The notes under the pieces: model-generated | What the model was told of the DNA's origin: nothing | The model's input: only the letters and a program-made list of their open reading frames with translations | Databases searched by the model: none | Shown: positions 50,731-63,793 of the stretch, one piece after another | Layout of the letters: each line of letters starts with the position of its first letter | Numbering within the stretch: position 1 is the stretch's first letter | Program-made: the position numbers and the translations under genes | Source: Atopsyche davidsoni | Taxonomy: Eukaryota > Arthropoda > Insecta > Trichoptera > Hydrobiosidae | DNA length: 64,000 nt | Assembly: GCA_022113835.1 (NCBI GenBank) | Contig: JAILWY010000018.1 | Span: forward strand, 9,959,001 to 10,023,000 | Direction: 5' to 3'

Positions 50731-53700
50731 TGCCGAAGAACAATGGAGAGTAAGTGACCGAGTGCGATCTTATTTGGATCCTGCTCAATTACAAGGGGAA
50801 AAGATTCATTATTAAAGACGTGCAGCCGTGCAAGTCGTTGAAATCGACGAAGTTGATTTGTATATATATCTTTAGAATCTTTGATAATTAGGTGCTTAAA
50901 GCTTTGAAAATCTACGGATTGATTAAGAAGGAATTTGGCCACCGAATACACACAATATTTTTTCGCATCTTCGATTACAAATATAAACATTTATTTACTA
51001 GACAGTGTTTGATTTATCCCAGTAGTAAGTTATACCGGTGCTGTAGTCAGAGATTGAAAGCAATTTTAAATACGAATTGCTAGTTGTGCCCTCTACTTCT
51101 CGATAGGTTAAACCACACCTTAATGTCCGTTACGTAACCAATTTTTGTTTTCTCACATTATTTATGAAGATAATTTAATTTTTTTGGTGGTGAGTAAATT
51201 ATAGAGAGTATTTTTATACTCATCAGTTGTGTCACTTAATATATATATATATATTTTTTTTAAATACTGTCTTCTTTTATTGCTTATTTTTGTGAATAAT
51301 GTTTTACTTTTTGTGAATAAGACATTTAAAAGTTGATGATGTAAATGAAATAAATAAATTCATTCAGTTTAATAATATTCATCAGAAAATAAAATATTCC
51401 TCTCAAATTTATAAATGGATCATAAAAAGTTCGCTTTAAGAAATGTTAAAAAATAAAATAAAATAAAAAGAGATATAACATACTTAAATTAAAGTAAATT
51501 AATATAAAGTTATAAAATGATCGGATATGGAAAATTTTACAAAATAATAATGTTTGTTTCAGGGACATTTTATTAATGAAAATAAAAAGAATCAGTGAAG
51601 GTTTTTTTTTAAAGTAGAAAAATAAACTTTTAATATGACATTTGATGAAGACTATATATACACATTTAAAATTATGACGGTTTTTTTTTTAGTCAAGTTG
51701 CCACAGAAACACATAAATTTATAATTAATATATTCTTACATTATAATCATTATATATATACTCGTATTTATAATTCGTGAGGTGAATAACCATAGCTGAC
51801 AGAAAGCTTGTAAATAATTAAGAGAATTTATTTTAGGTGCACACATACTGACTGTTTCATACTTTTGATATCGTTGATAGTAAAAATGGTGAATAAAAGC
51901 TACATAAGCTTTTCCGAAAAAAACCCGAATGTCACAACACATCGATGTCTCTAAACAAAGAACAGAATAAAATTATAGGTTTTCGTTTGCTACAATATCA
52001 ACGTAATGTATTCATATATTATCATAAAAAGAGGAAAAACGAGTTCTCAGAAACACTTTCCCGGCAGATTTCAACCAAAGCCGCATACAAACACTAGAGT
52101 TTCTTTGTCCTATTTCCCGAAACTTTTCCTAGTACCACAAAATAATATAAAAATAACTTGCGTATCTTCTGAGAAATCTAAAAAACCGCTGAAGATTTTT
52201 CTTTGTTTATAGACATTGGGCGCTTGCAATTATATAATGTAAGGCCTTGTAATAGTTCATAAATTACAATTTATTAATGTTACATTTCTTAAGTTATTGG
52301 CCAATATTTATTACTATCTTTCGACTTTTATATTTTACTTGTCGCATTAATAATATGATATTGAATTAGTCTTGTGAATAATAACTATCAATTATATATG
52401 TTAAATGTTCAAATTGTCATTTATTGCCGTTCTCTTATAAAACCGCACCTTACATACAATTTATATTTAAACGCTTTGGCCCCATTACAAAATGAATAAA
52501 AAAATGTCTTCGCGCTTAAAAAAGTCCTTTTAATAAGATTTTTCTCCCGGCATAGCAACACAAAGCCGCCCAGCCCGGCACTAAGCTACACTCGAAAATA
52601 TAGAATTAAGTCACACTGGAAAACGCTACATTTCCCCATCCGACAAAGCCGGCGTGTACGGCCTTTATAATGCACGTCGGGTTTCCCATCAAAGCAAAAG
52701 TCATAATATAAGGCAGGTCCTTTATTCCTGTCGTACCGTTTCAAAATCACGAGGCAATTGTCGCTATGAAAATCCTTTGTCACGCGAGATGTCGGGGTGC
52801 TTGATAAATCATTCATTTATCAAAGGCGGAGTTGCGCGTCAAAGGTGTGAGGACTCGCGCCGATCCGTCACTCACGGTGAATATATTACAGTTTCCCAAT
52901 TCTGAATTAAGTAACTACACTAATTTATTTCAATAATTAACACATATTAAAATAAACTATATAAAGCCTTTTGGCTTCGGATAAAGGTCTGCCGGCGTTA
53001 AGTTGACTTTCAACTAAACCGTTTCAAATGTATTTGTGATAAATTTTTATTTCGTGAAATATACTTTAAACAATCTAAAAAGACGTTGTGATGTTAAAAA
53101 ACACAACTGTCATCTGCAACTTTATTAAAAAAATATTTTGAAATAGATATGAGGTTATCTGACTAAAATTTTTATAATACAATACCATCTGAAGTTAAAG
53201 GTTTGCTAGGTCAGTATAAAGCCGTCGACTCGTGTCGCTGTGATTGTTTCCAATTGGCGACTTTCTCTCGACACAAAGACCATAGAAAAACGCGATTTGT
53301 AATACAAATAAAATTATCGTCGCGTCAAGCGCTGAGAAACTGCGCTGCGAAATTCACATGACGACAAGCGGCCGCGCGAGGACCGGCCGAGGCGCTGTTG
53401 GAAAGGAAAGTTCTCAGAAACCAAACGCAAAGAATACTCCGACGTTATCATTAGTATCGCATTAAGCTGGCGGGCCGACAGCTTGTGATGGTGGTAGATA
53501 TTTTGCCATTGCATTGATGCCGTTTTAACGAAGGTGACACACGAGGAACCACCCTGTCATTTCAAAAGATATCATGCAATATATTTACTTAACCCCACAT
53601 TATTCCGAAACAAAAGGAGACTAATAATTTTTTTAAAAATAAATTTTCAAATTATCAATATCAACCAATTGACCATAATTATTAATATTTGAAATGTTTT

Positions 53701-54059
53701 GATTATTAAATATAATTATCAGACTGTTCACAATGATGTTTAAAAAGAACACATCTCAGAGCTGTGCGGGTCGTCGAACTCGGTCGGATGATTGATCTGA
53801 GCTCTGAGCTCGCGTTACGATTTAGGCCACTCTTTTAAGATGGCAAAAATGAGAATATGACATCACTAGCTATATAGTTTTCCTAGTATTTCAATTTAAA
53901 AAAAAAAGATAATTAAAAACCATCCCCGAGATGCCGGCAAGTCTGGCAGTCCGACTTGACTCCGTTCCAAAACCAACGAAACGGACTTTGGAACGAATTA
54001 TTTTTAATCAAAAAAACGTCCAAGAACGATTTTACCATTTGATTTAACGTCCGCAACGA
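50731..54059. other. AT-rich stretch with islands
   Basis: Islands at about 52550-52880 (with a one-mismatch motif GCATAGCAACAC at 52550-52561), 53340-53500 and 53760-53830. A short TA run lies near 51239. No gene accepted. Confidence 0.4.
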
Positions 54060-54181
54060 AAATCGTAATCGAAGAGACGGTTTCCTCGGAGCCTCCGCCT
54101 AGCAACAGGGCTCCGACGGAAGCCAGGTGTCGTGACGCACGTGGCGCGGCGGGCTCGGGAAGCCGGGACGCTTCCGAGAAA
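54060..54181. other. GC-rich island with GTTGC motif
   Basis: CpG-rich. Contains the motif on the minus strand at 54097 and a short inverted repeat CTCGGGAAGC...GCTTCCGAG (54154-54178). It sits directly upstream of a candidate transcription start. Confidence 0.5.
54097..54108 (-). promoter_or_regulatory. CTGTTGCYAKGC motif, site 10
   Basis: Plus-strand GCCTAGCAACAG, about 115 bases upstream of a candidate initiator at 54210. Confidence 0.5.
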
Positions 54182-54215
54182 ATTAAAACCGGCCACCTCT
54201 ATAGATAGGTCAGTT
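54182..54215 (+). promoter_or_regulatory. Candidate core promoter (TATA-like plus initiator)
   Basis: ATTAAAA at 54182-54188 lies 30 bases upstream of the A in TCAGTT (54210-54215), which fits the arthropod initiator TCAGTY. TATA-like to initiator spacing is canonical, at the edge of a CpG-rich island. Not proven. Confidence 0.28.
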
Positions 54216-54271
54216 AGTCGCGCGGCGCTCGTGAAGTAAACGAACCGTTAAGTTTCCACGATGAACTCGCT
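54212..54271 (+). CDS. Candidate first exon with short coding start (partial)
   Basis: From the candidate initiator a leader of about 49 bases reaches ATGAACTCGCT (54261-54271), followed directly by a strong donor GTGAGTATA. The exon would encode only Met-Asn-Ser plus a partial codon, with the rest of the protein on exons to the right, probably outside the window. The coding span is too short to test by composition. The call rests on promoter-like spacing and the donor. Confidence 0.2.
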
Positions 54272-54279
54272 GTGAGTAT

Positions 54280-56590
54280 ATTTTCGTCCCTCAAAAAACG
54301 CCCATCTTGTACATCTAAAGAAATTCGAGCAGATTATTTCACAGCTCCATGCCAAATGATGAGCGCCGAGATAACTCCAACTTAAATATGAAGTACATCC
54401 TCTATCCAAATAACAGTACATGTAAAAAAGGCCCACTGTAAATATAATTAATCATTGATAGTGGTTGAATGAGTCTTTGCAGTTCTCTGCTCGAGCAGGC
54501 CTGACGGAGTGCCACGTCTCCAGCAGTGTCGGCATCAGCACTTGACCTGCCGACCGCGGAGGAGCCCGTTACTCCAGCGTGCCTCCCCGGGCGACAAGCG
54601 ATGCGGTTTTCGCACTGTTCGCCTTAATAACGCTGGCTCTCTAGACTCTTTCTTGAATTACCAGGCTCAATATAACTCGAAAAGTGCATATAAAATCCAT
54701 TCATTCCTCAATGAAAGTTAAATATATATATAATAGTATATATAAAATTTATTCGAATAAAAAAATATCTCTAAAACTAACAACAAAAGCATGCATTTAA
54801 TAGCGAAGCCATACATGCATAAAAAACGTGTGTAGGATTGTACTACTAACTGACATTAGCCTAGCGTGATTCCACGCTTCGAGAAGTTTCTATGGCGTTC
54901 GTACTTTCTAATACCATACTGAAAACCGAATGGTGATACAGGAATAAATGAGTATGAATTTTTAATACGATACATCCTTAGTACGTAGAGCAAGCCTAGT
55001 TTCTAAAAACGTCCTGAATGAGTCAATTACATTTTTGAATATATTATTATCATCGTGCAAATATTGCTAGTAGGTGGTTTTCACTTCTTTATCCGAGTAT
55101 TAATTTCTTTGTACATTTAATATGCGAGTTTGTTAAATGTTTTTTACACGTGGTGGTAAGTGTGGAATATTCTACGACGCCTGCGTTGAGTAATTCTTTT
55201 ATTAACACTCGTTTGCAGTGAGTGTCATCAGTTAGTACATTTTTTTTAAACTCGCAAATATAATCAGATAGGATGAGACATTTTCGTATGTGAAAAACAT
55301 CCTAGCATTTCATTTTATATTTAATAGATATTAAATTTTACAATTAAAATAATAATAATGTGTTAATTTTGAAAAACACGGTATTTACATAATATATTTG
55401 ATAAGTAATTTGTTAAATCAATATTATTAATTTTTGTACAATTTTCTTTTTAAAGCAACGTAGTTAATAAAATGAAAAAATATCTTAAAAGTAATGTATT
55501 AAAAATGAAAAATAAACAGCAAATATATAATATATCGATGTTTATACGTTTTCATGTAACTACACTTAAATATGATCGATACATTACAACTGTAGTGGTA
55601 TAGCTGTGTATAAAACTTATGTTCAGTTTCGTATGTACAGCACAATATGTTTTCTTATATTTTACCTTCGGACCGCTAAAGCCATATCTCAGAGTGGTGA
55701 TTTTCTTCAAGTGCAGATTGAAAAGTGAATATCAAATAATACCTTGAGTATAATTTATCTCATGACCTTTGGTGGAGGCGATTTTACTGCATTATAACAT
55801 TAACTTGCTAGAGAAATCGCAGAAAGTGAGGCTGGCGCGGGCTTTATTGCATTTTTGTAAAGATTTACAAATGTCATACAACTTTCCAATATCTGATATT
55901 GAATAAAATTTGATCATATCACGTGATAAAATGATATTCTTAAATATACACAAAAATAACATACCTTTTTGAAGGTTGTAAACACATATTTAAATTATAA
56001 ATTTTTAATATCGTATGTTACAGGTGATGTCATCTGAAGCACAACACTTTTTTTACCTATATGTTTGTATCACTATACAATTATTTTATACGTGTATGCA
56101 ATTATTGTGTACTCTAAAAAGATTAATCATATATTTTAATTTAAAATTAAATATTTCTAGATGACTTGCTCTTATATCTTTTATTATCTATATTTTAGCT
56201 TTTATAAATATGTTGAAAAATATCTCAAAACTATCTTAAATATTTAAAATATATATCAACTATGATCCTTTGTGTAATGTTGTATACAATATTGCTTCAA
56301 TTGTAATGAACCGTTGGAGTTTTATTATTAAATTCATATGTTTTATAGTCACAAGTCTGATTGATTTACATTGACTTAACTACTTAGTATAACAATGTGA
56401 ACGCTATCAAGACAGCGAATAAAATATGAGAGTAAAATATGCAGAGTGGTAATTAAAAAACTACATTGATATTTACTGACAATCCTGCAGCTAATAATTA
56501 AAATTAAACGAGCACTCATCGCTGAGGATAAGTACTACAAGTGTAACATTCCAAGAAGCAAAGTAATTATACAATTAAATGTCTCCCAAC
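54280..56590. other. AT-rich stretch with one island
   Basis: Island at about 54490-54650. The rest is AT-rich with nothing recognised. Confidence 0.45.
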
Positions 56591-56697
56591 ATTAATTAAA
56601 CCGGCGGACTTGACACAGTTCTCGGGCCAGTCCGCCGGAGTAGAACTGAAATAAACACTTTTCCAGAAAGAAACCCGTTTTTCAGCGGTTGCTGGCG

Positions 56698-56705
56698 GTG
56701 ACGTC
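56698..56705. promoter_or_regulatory. CRE-like palindrome TGACGTCA
   Basis: Perfect CRE octamer inside a GC-rich island, immediately after a GTTGC-related word. Established as a bZIP (CREB/ATF) site class; use here is inferred. Confidence 0.4.
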
Positions 56706-57987
56706 ACGACGACCGCTCTGCCCGGCCCGCATCGTATGACAATACTGACACATCACTGTAAATAATCATATATTTATAGTTGCAAGTCACTTGGTAACAC
56801 GCCGGCCTGGCGTAGGGCCGCCCGAGCAACGTGGCCCACATCTGCAGAGCCGTCCGCACCTCGTGGGGCCGAGGCCCGTTCTTGTTACATCGCGTAAAGA
56901 TACTGTCGGTGACTTTTTGGTTATTTTAAATATTCATTGGGCTATTGTTATCGATAAACTCATGAAAAACTCAGAACAGTCCAAGCATTATTTACGAGTG
57001 TTATACTATAACGTTTAAATGAGTCGATCGAGATTGTTGTAGGCAATTTCTCAACATTTGGCAAGAATTCAATGGAAACATTGTTTTAATTTTTTTACTG
57101 TGATATTGGTTTTATGGTATAAAATGTTGTTTTTAAATATGTTATATCAAAAATATGAATGAATTTAATATACACCAGAGACTAGATAACTCTTTTTTTA
57201 ATATAACTCATTTTACAGTTATAATGTGTTTCCATACAAAGGCTATTATTAGTACGTGTCCATATGTATAATGTTCATGTAAAGAGAGACGATAGAAGCC
57301 GTCACCCATAGCATAAAGTTTTTAGCAGGTATATACTTTGAGCGAGTCCTTTGAATCATTAAATTATATATTGTGTGCTGATAATCATTTATTAATTTCG
57401 ATAAAATGAAACATTTACAAAAAAACACTATAGAGAAATCGTAAAGCACATGTTCAACAACGGGCCGATGTGATCGGTGCCTTACAACATTGCAAAATTT
57501 GGTGCGAAGGCGTATAATCATTATTTCATTATTGTTTGTTATGTAACCTGAAACATGTCCCGGAGTTCATTGACATTCTAGGATACAGCGTCCGAAGAAC
57601 ATTAAACCAAAGCATATTGTATATCAAAGAAAATAAAAATCTCTCTGTAAAAATACGATATTGGCTTAGTTTACAATAAAACCTTACAAAATAAATCATG
57701 TCTATTTCCAACTCGACAGCCATGTTTGCACGGTGAAACTCTCTTTCCATAAATCATTATTTCTGCGCTTTACTCTGCCGGTAAGTTTAATGCATTGTGT
57801 GTTATGTTGGTAATTTTACTAATAATTTACAGTGCAAAGCATTAGTTACAAATATTAGAATTGGTTTTTTTTATTATATGGATAGTAATTATTAGGTAAT
57901 AGATTTTTATTAATAATTCCCGCCTATCAATATTATTGCTATATATTAACAAAAAAACCGTGTAGTCTATCCAGTAATGTTTTAATC

Positions 57988-58000
57988 GTTGCCTAGCAAC
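57988..58000. promoter_or_regulatory. X-box-like palindrome (RFX type), 1-base spacer
   Basis: GTTGCC-T-AGCAAC, a perfect inverted repeat that fits the X-box consensus. Its right side GCCTAGCAAC also matches the core of the recurrent GTTGC motif, which links the motif family to RFX-type sites. Confidence 0.5.
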
Positions 58001-59940
58001 TAAATGACAGGTGGACTTCTGTCTCAAAAAGTGACGTTTAACTATAAAAAGACTTCATTCATATAAGTAAACGATCCTTTTATGAAAATGATTTAAAATG
58101 TACGACCAAAACCTATCACGCTTATTATTTAAATATATCTTTAAATTTCGTCCAATTCGTTTTAATTAAAACCATATTTTTTAGCTAACAGAAATAAAAT
58201 GTACATTTTTTAATCGTTTTTATTCAAAGCAACATGCGCCATTACATCACTTCAAAACAATTGTAAAGAAGTCATTAAAAGTTTTTTTCATAACCGAGTG
58301 CTTGCAAGGAAAAAATTGTGCTACTCTAGTGCAATGACCCTCGTCATTCGGTGTCGGTGCGTTACAAGCTACAGGCGAGTTGCTAGATATAAATAGCTCG
58401 TAACTCGCAGCACACCGATTCATGAAAATAACGTGGAGATTTATTCACGGCAATGAATCAGTTCGTAATTTATTTAAAAAGCGTTTCAACTTTGTAATAA
58501 ATACATCGGATAATCAAACCGTGGAGCCCTTAAGGCAACCAATCTCAAAATACCGCTTCGTTATTAAAAAGAATATATTATATCACCTAGCCCTAGTGCC
58601 GTGTTATTAATTACCCGGCCGGTGTTTTAGGCTGTCGCGAATGACAGAAACAAATTAATATCTCACTGAGAAATAAAACATTTATAAATTAATGAATGCG
58701 GCTCCGACTGATGGTACCTACGTGTGTATTTACGCAATATTTGAAAGTACAACTGTTAAGTTTATTCCGATAGCCTTACTAATATAAATATACTTTAAAA
58801 AAACTTTAAAAATCTAGCTTACTTGGCTAATTATATCTTCGATTCGAGTGCTATACAATCGTAATGAAGTCAGGTTAAAATCATAAAGCTGTCAAAACAA
58901 GCGCAACGCTGAGTGAAGTTTGGTTTTTTTTATTTATCGTTCATACTCGTATACCGCGGTCTCACCGTCCACGGTAACAACATCCATTCACGGTTCATTG
59001 ACATCGTATTGCTAAACTAGCTCCAGGCCATGCTCGCTCGTACGCAATACGCAGTGTTGCAAAAGCTTAATATCAGATGATTTATTTTTTGTTCATTTTC
59101 AAAACTTTAATTATATTATTTTCGAATAGGCTATGTTCTACACTCGTGCATTGGGAAATATCTAAGCGGTTTTTTTTTTGCTTCTTTTTAACACGAGTGC
59201 TTTTACTGGTGGCCTGCGAGAATTATGTTCATAATGGATCTTAATTATCAAGCAGATACCCACCAACCTGCCTACAAATTCCCGACGCGAGATGTTCGTT
59301 ACTGGTGGAGAGATAACAATTCAAGGTTACAAACGAAAATAACTGAAAACATATTCACTTGAGTAAATATTTTCAAGTACCTACAAAATACTGAGATACA
59401 CATCAACTTTCCAACTGCTTATTTTATTTCCAGTTTTTTTTATCGCTGAATTGCTTCAACTGAATAATATGTATTATTAAATTTAAACGAATATAGGACA
59501 TGGTCATCTTAATTCTGTTCATCTTAATATCGGCACCAACCTAATTAATATCTGAATAGTTGAGTACAATTTCGTTAGCCTCATAATCAAAAAAGCAATT
59601 ATGGAAGAGACGCCATGCACATTGTATTACTGAAATAGAATATACGCCTACTCCATAATCGGATTTCACTATCTAAGGAAAAGCGCTGTTTTAAGAATAT
59701 TTAATTATGTTCAATCCTAAATACGAGGGATTTTCTCTTTTCTGTCGTTTTTATTGATTGGTTTTTTTTTATATGTATGTCGGTGTACGATGAATAAATA
59801 TATAGTTGATTTAATATTACACAAAGCTCTGTATACACATACTTGTATGTAGATACATATGTCACACAGAAGATATGCAAATCGTTTGGTATGGAAGAAA
59901 TAATTAGTTAGTTGCGTCTACGATAGCGACTGCCTATCCT

Positions 59941-60611
59941 CAGAGCGTTTCCCGGCGGGCCTCCACGTCGCACCCGTGCCAGCGCAGAGACCTACTGTCC
60001 CCAGAGCATCTCCCGGTGGGCCTTCACGTCGGACCCATGCCGGCGCAGATACCTATTGTCCCCAGAGCGTCTTCCGGTGGGCTTTCACGTAGGACCCATG
60101 CCAGTGTAGATACCTACTGTCCCCAGAGCGTCTTCCGGTGGGCTTTCACGTAGGACCCATGCCAGTGTAGATACCTACTGTCCCCAGAGCGTCTCCGGGA
60201 GGGCCTCCACATCGGACCCATGCCAGCGCAGATACCTATTGTCCCCAGAGCGTCTTCCGGTGGGTTTTCACGTAGGACCCATGCCAGTGCAGATACCTAC
60301 TGTCCCCAGAGCATCTCCCGGTGGGCCTTCACGTCGGACCCATGCCAGCGCAGATACCTATTGTCCCCAGAGCGTCTTCCGGTGGGCTTTCACGTAGGAC
60401 CCATGCCAGTGCAGATACCTACTGTCCCCAGAGCGTCTCCGGGAGGGCCTCCACATCGAACCCATGCCAGCGCAGATACCTACTGTCCCCAGAGCGTCTC
60501 CGGGCGGGTCTCCACGTCGGACCTATGCCAGCGCAGAGACCTACTGTCCCCAGAGCGTCTCCCGGCGGGCTTCCACGTCGGACCCATGCCAGAACAGAGA
60601 CCCACTGTCTC
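59941..60611. repeat. 61-bp GC-rich minisatellite, 11 units
   Basis: Units begin CAGAGCGTCT at 59941, 60002, 60063, 60124, 60185, 60246, 60307, 60368, 60429, 60490 and 60551. Each has the order GGGCCTCCACGTCGGACC, then CATGCCAGCGCAGA, then TACCTACTGTCCC. Subtypes are interleaved: units 3, 4, 6 and 8 share TTTCACGTAGGACC and CCAGTG; units 2 and 7 are alike; units 5 and 9 share GGGAGGGCCTCCACATCG. Because 61 is not a multiple of three, open frames through it cycle through all three phases (182- and 142-codon frames) and are not evidence of a protein. Confidence 0.9.
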
Positions 60612-60705
60612 CTGGCGTGTCGGAGCCGCGCAAGCCGGCTGTCCCCAGAGAGTCTGCCAGGCGGGCCGCCACGCCGAGCGTGTCGGAGCCGCGCAGGCTG
60701 GGATA
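60612..60705. repeat. Degenerate tail of the minisatellite
   Basis: Two copies of GCGTGTCGGAGCCGCGCA (starting 60615 and 60678) flank a diverged CCCCAGAGAGTCTGCCAGGC unit, with a period of about 63. Confidence 0.7.
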
Positions 60706-63154
60706 CTCGGGATTCCGCGACTTCGAATGTTCCGCATAGAAAACTCTAGAAAATCTTCTTTTGTTTAGATTTAATTATCATTTTCAATTGTCTTTCGTGT
60801 TTGTGTATTTTTAGAGACTCGCAATGCAGAAGCAACACTGTGTTATAACAGCTCGATATATTTAGTGAGCGAAGATTGATATATTCTCTGTCAGAAACGA
60901 TGAGAAAGCTTGCCAGATTGTTTATTATTTGCAAGAGCAGAGACCGCAAGAAATAAAGAGCGGTGAATATTTATTATCTGACTTCAAAACAAAATACTTA
61001 ATATTTCAACGTGTTATTGTTGAATTCATCGGTGCCAGAGTGAAATCCAATTATAATTTTTTAATGATTCGATATACTCTCCTATTTTTTAATGATACTC
61101 AAAATGTTATTAACTCTTCAAAATTAATGTTCGATATTTTCATTATAGAAAATCCGATTTTAATACAAGCAAACTCCCCCTCACCGAAAAGAAACTCAAT
61201 AAAGCGTCGGTCATCGGTTTGTTTTATAGGCGTTAAATTTTTTTTCACAGATGATCAAATATATTCTTTAATGACCTGTGGGATTTATTATTTTTCGAAA
61301 TACGCAAATAAAATAATATTATGAAAAAAACAACATTAAAAATCGTTTCAAAAATAACACAACGAATAATTTATATTAAAAAAGTACCACCAATATTTGA
61401 CGAAACATTAGATTTGAATAATTAGTGTCTAATTTTTGAGTATTTGGAGATCATTGGCATACAAGATAAAAAAAGCATAATTTGTTTTCATATATCACAC
61501 AACTTCATAGAACCAATTTTTATTTTATCACAGTTCATTTAATCAAATAATCACAAATTTGGAAGAAAAGCGATTTGAATTACACGCAACAAGACTAATG
61601 TTTACGAAACCAAATCCTTGTATACGTATCGCAAGAAATATATATTAAACATCAAACCAGTTGTAAATGCATTTTATAAGGAGTCATTCAATGGTTGTGT
61701 TTGTAGGTAATATTGATTCGTATATTCATATCGTTTAGAATACAATGCTTGTCAGCGATGGCCGCTGTATATCTTTATTATCGTTCAAACGCCAAACCGC
61801 GCCGCTCGCGAAGACACAACTTGATAAACCTAGGTCTGTCTCCAGACCGCGGGACGAGATCAACTAAAAGCAAAAACTTTTTCTGCATTGATGATATCAT
61901 TCTTATTCAGACTCGCCGTGTATTACAATTTTGTTATTTATATCGTGAACATATATTATTAAATATTTTTATTGCGGTACGGATGTGCGGTGAGCGCGAA
62001 GCGCTTAATGTTGACATAAAAATTTCCAAGAAAAATAATTAAATTCTGCATCAAAAAATCAGTTAACGTAAATAATAAAAAAAAAATTAGGGTTTAATTT
62101 TAAATCTTAACCCAACCGTACGACCTTAAGTATATTATATTTTTATGATTAAATTTATTTTAATCTAGCCTTGAAAATACGATTTACTAACCATTTCCAT
62201 TTCCTTTTAATGTATATTCTTGGAGTTTGTTTCGGAGAAGTACGAGTATTCTTAATAAATATCCGTTTATAAAAATATGAGTTGAGATGGAATATCTACC
62301 TTTTCTAAAATAATACATAATTTTCTTACTAAATGAAAACCTAAAATTCACTGTACATAAATTAAAAACATATATTATATATTAATGCTTCATCTTTCCA
62401 GATTTAAAAAACCTTCATTTTATTAGTAGTTCATGATGTAACGTATATCTATTTAAAGTTTTGATATTTTTTTATGTCAGGTTTTTAGGCAAACACAAGT
62501 TTGCCAAGTCTAAACCCAGAGAACAAAGCAGTTTCCATCTGTCAAGAGCGGAGTGTGACAGGTACGCCAGGCTATCATCAGCGCAAGAACTCGCACACCA
62601 GAGCGAATTATAAATACAACAGCAATGTCCGTTCGCAGATAGAAGGGGCGCGGTGTTCATAGGAAACTTCATGATTGCTATTCATGTATTTTTTACACTA
62701 AATGATACAAAAAGTAGCCGGGCAAGATCAAAATTTCTGAACATGCGAGCGGGCACGCCCGAGCTAAATAGTATATTTTACCTTTTTTTCGAATTGTTTA
62801 GTATTTAAAGATAATCACTTTAGTAAACAAACGTGATGTAGGTTAGAAAATAATATTTTTTACCAAGCATTGTTTCTTCTTAAATTATCTTTATAGATTT
62901 CGTCTTGTTTACATGATAATATTATGTAATATTATTATTATGAAAACCTTATAGATATAGCAAATGAGCTAGTTTTGAATTTTAAATCAATACATGTGAT
63001 AAAAATGGATACATGTAAATAAGTTTCTCCCTGTAGAATCAGAGTTAGTAGTTGTTTTTAACCTAAAAATATTTGTATATTATTTCTAACACCTTATAGA
63101 CCAAAACATATCTGTAATGTAGGTAGGCTTTACAATATCTCTGGTGATTTTTAG

Positions 63155-63157
<3 letters not shown>

Positions 63158-63193
<36 letters not shown>
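63158..63193. repeat. (TA)n microsatellite
   Basis: About 18 TA units. Confidence 0.9.
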
Positions 63194-63197
<4 letters not shown>

Positions 63198-63770
63198 ATA
63201 CCACCATAATGTTTCACAATGAGCCATCTCACGAAGACTACGTTTTCTTCAATAAATGTATTCAGGACTAAGCACTTTGGTATTATTAATTATATAAAGA
63301 TAGTTTAAATAACATCATACAACCACGACGTCCCAGATGTTTCTAAAGGAATAAATCTTGCATAATGCCATGCACGATAAGTATGACAAACTAGTCAATG
63401 TTACAGCCGTGGAAAACATATTTACTTAGTGATAAGTCACACTTAAAATATGGCCGCTGATTCACGTAGAATTATATTGTTTGCTTTTTGTAGTTGAAAC
63501 CGCCTTGTCTGCAGTGGAAAAATCTGCCGCTTATCTGATATCAGGTAATTGTCTGGATTGTCAAAAACAAGAATATCAAAGGTTGAAATCACCGCCCCTC
63601 CCACAGCCGTACGAGGCACTAGGCTTGTGTGATTGCTCAGCCGAGCCTGTAATTCGTATTTATCCTAGGATTGATTCTAATACATTACATTAATTTCTAT
63701 ACTATTACAATGCTTAGAGAATTAATTAGAAAATTGAAGAATTGATGGAGAAATTATTAATAAAATATAA

Positions 63771-63793
63771 ATATATATATATATATATATATA
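63771..63793. repeat. (TA)n microsatellite
   Basis: About eleven TA units. Confidence 0.85.

Larger units (their letters stand above)
56591..59940. other. Mixed stretch with islands
   Basis: Island at 56600-56900 containing GGTTGCTGGCGGTGACGTCA, where TGACGTCA is a perfect CRE/AP-1-type palindrome (56698-56705). An X-box-like site lies at 57988. Other islands at about 58320-58420 and 58930-59040. No gene accepted. Confidence 0.4.

Noticed and set aside
60220..60768. 182- and 142-codon frames with repeating peptides
   Set aside because: They arise from the 61-bp minisatellite, whose period shifts reading phase each unit.
60929..61324. 131-codon plus frame
   Set aside because: Similar to the previous case: AT-driven composition, no start or splice context.
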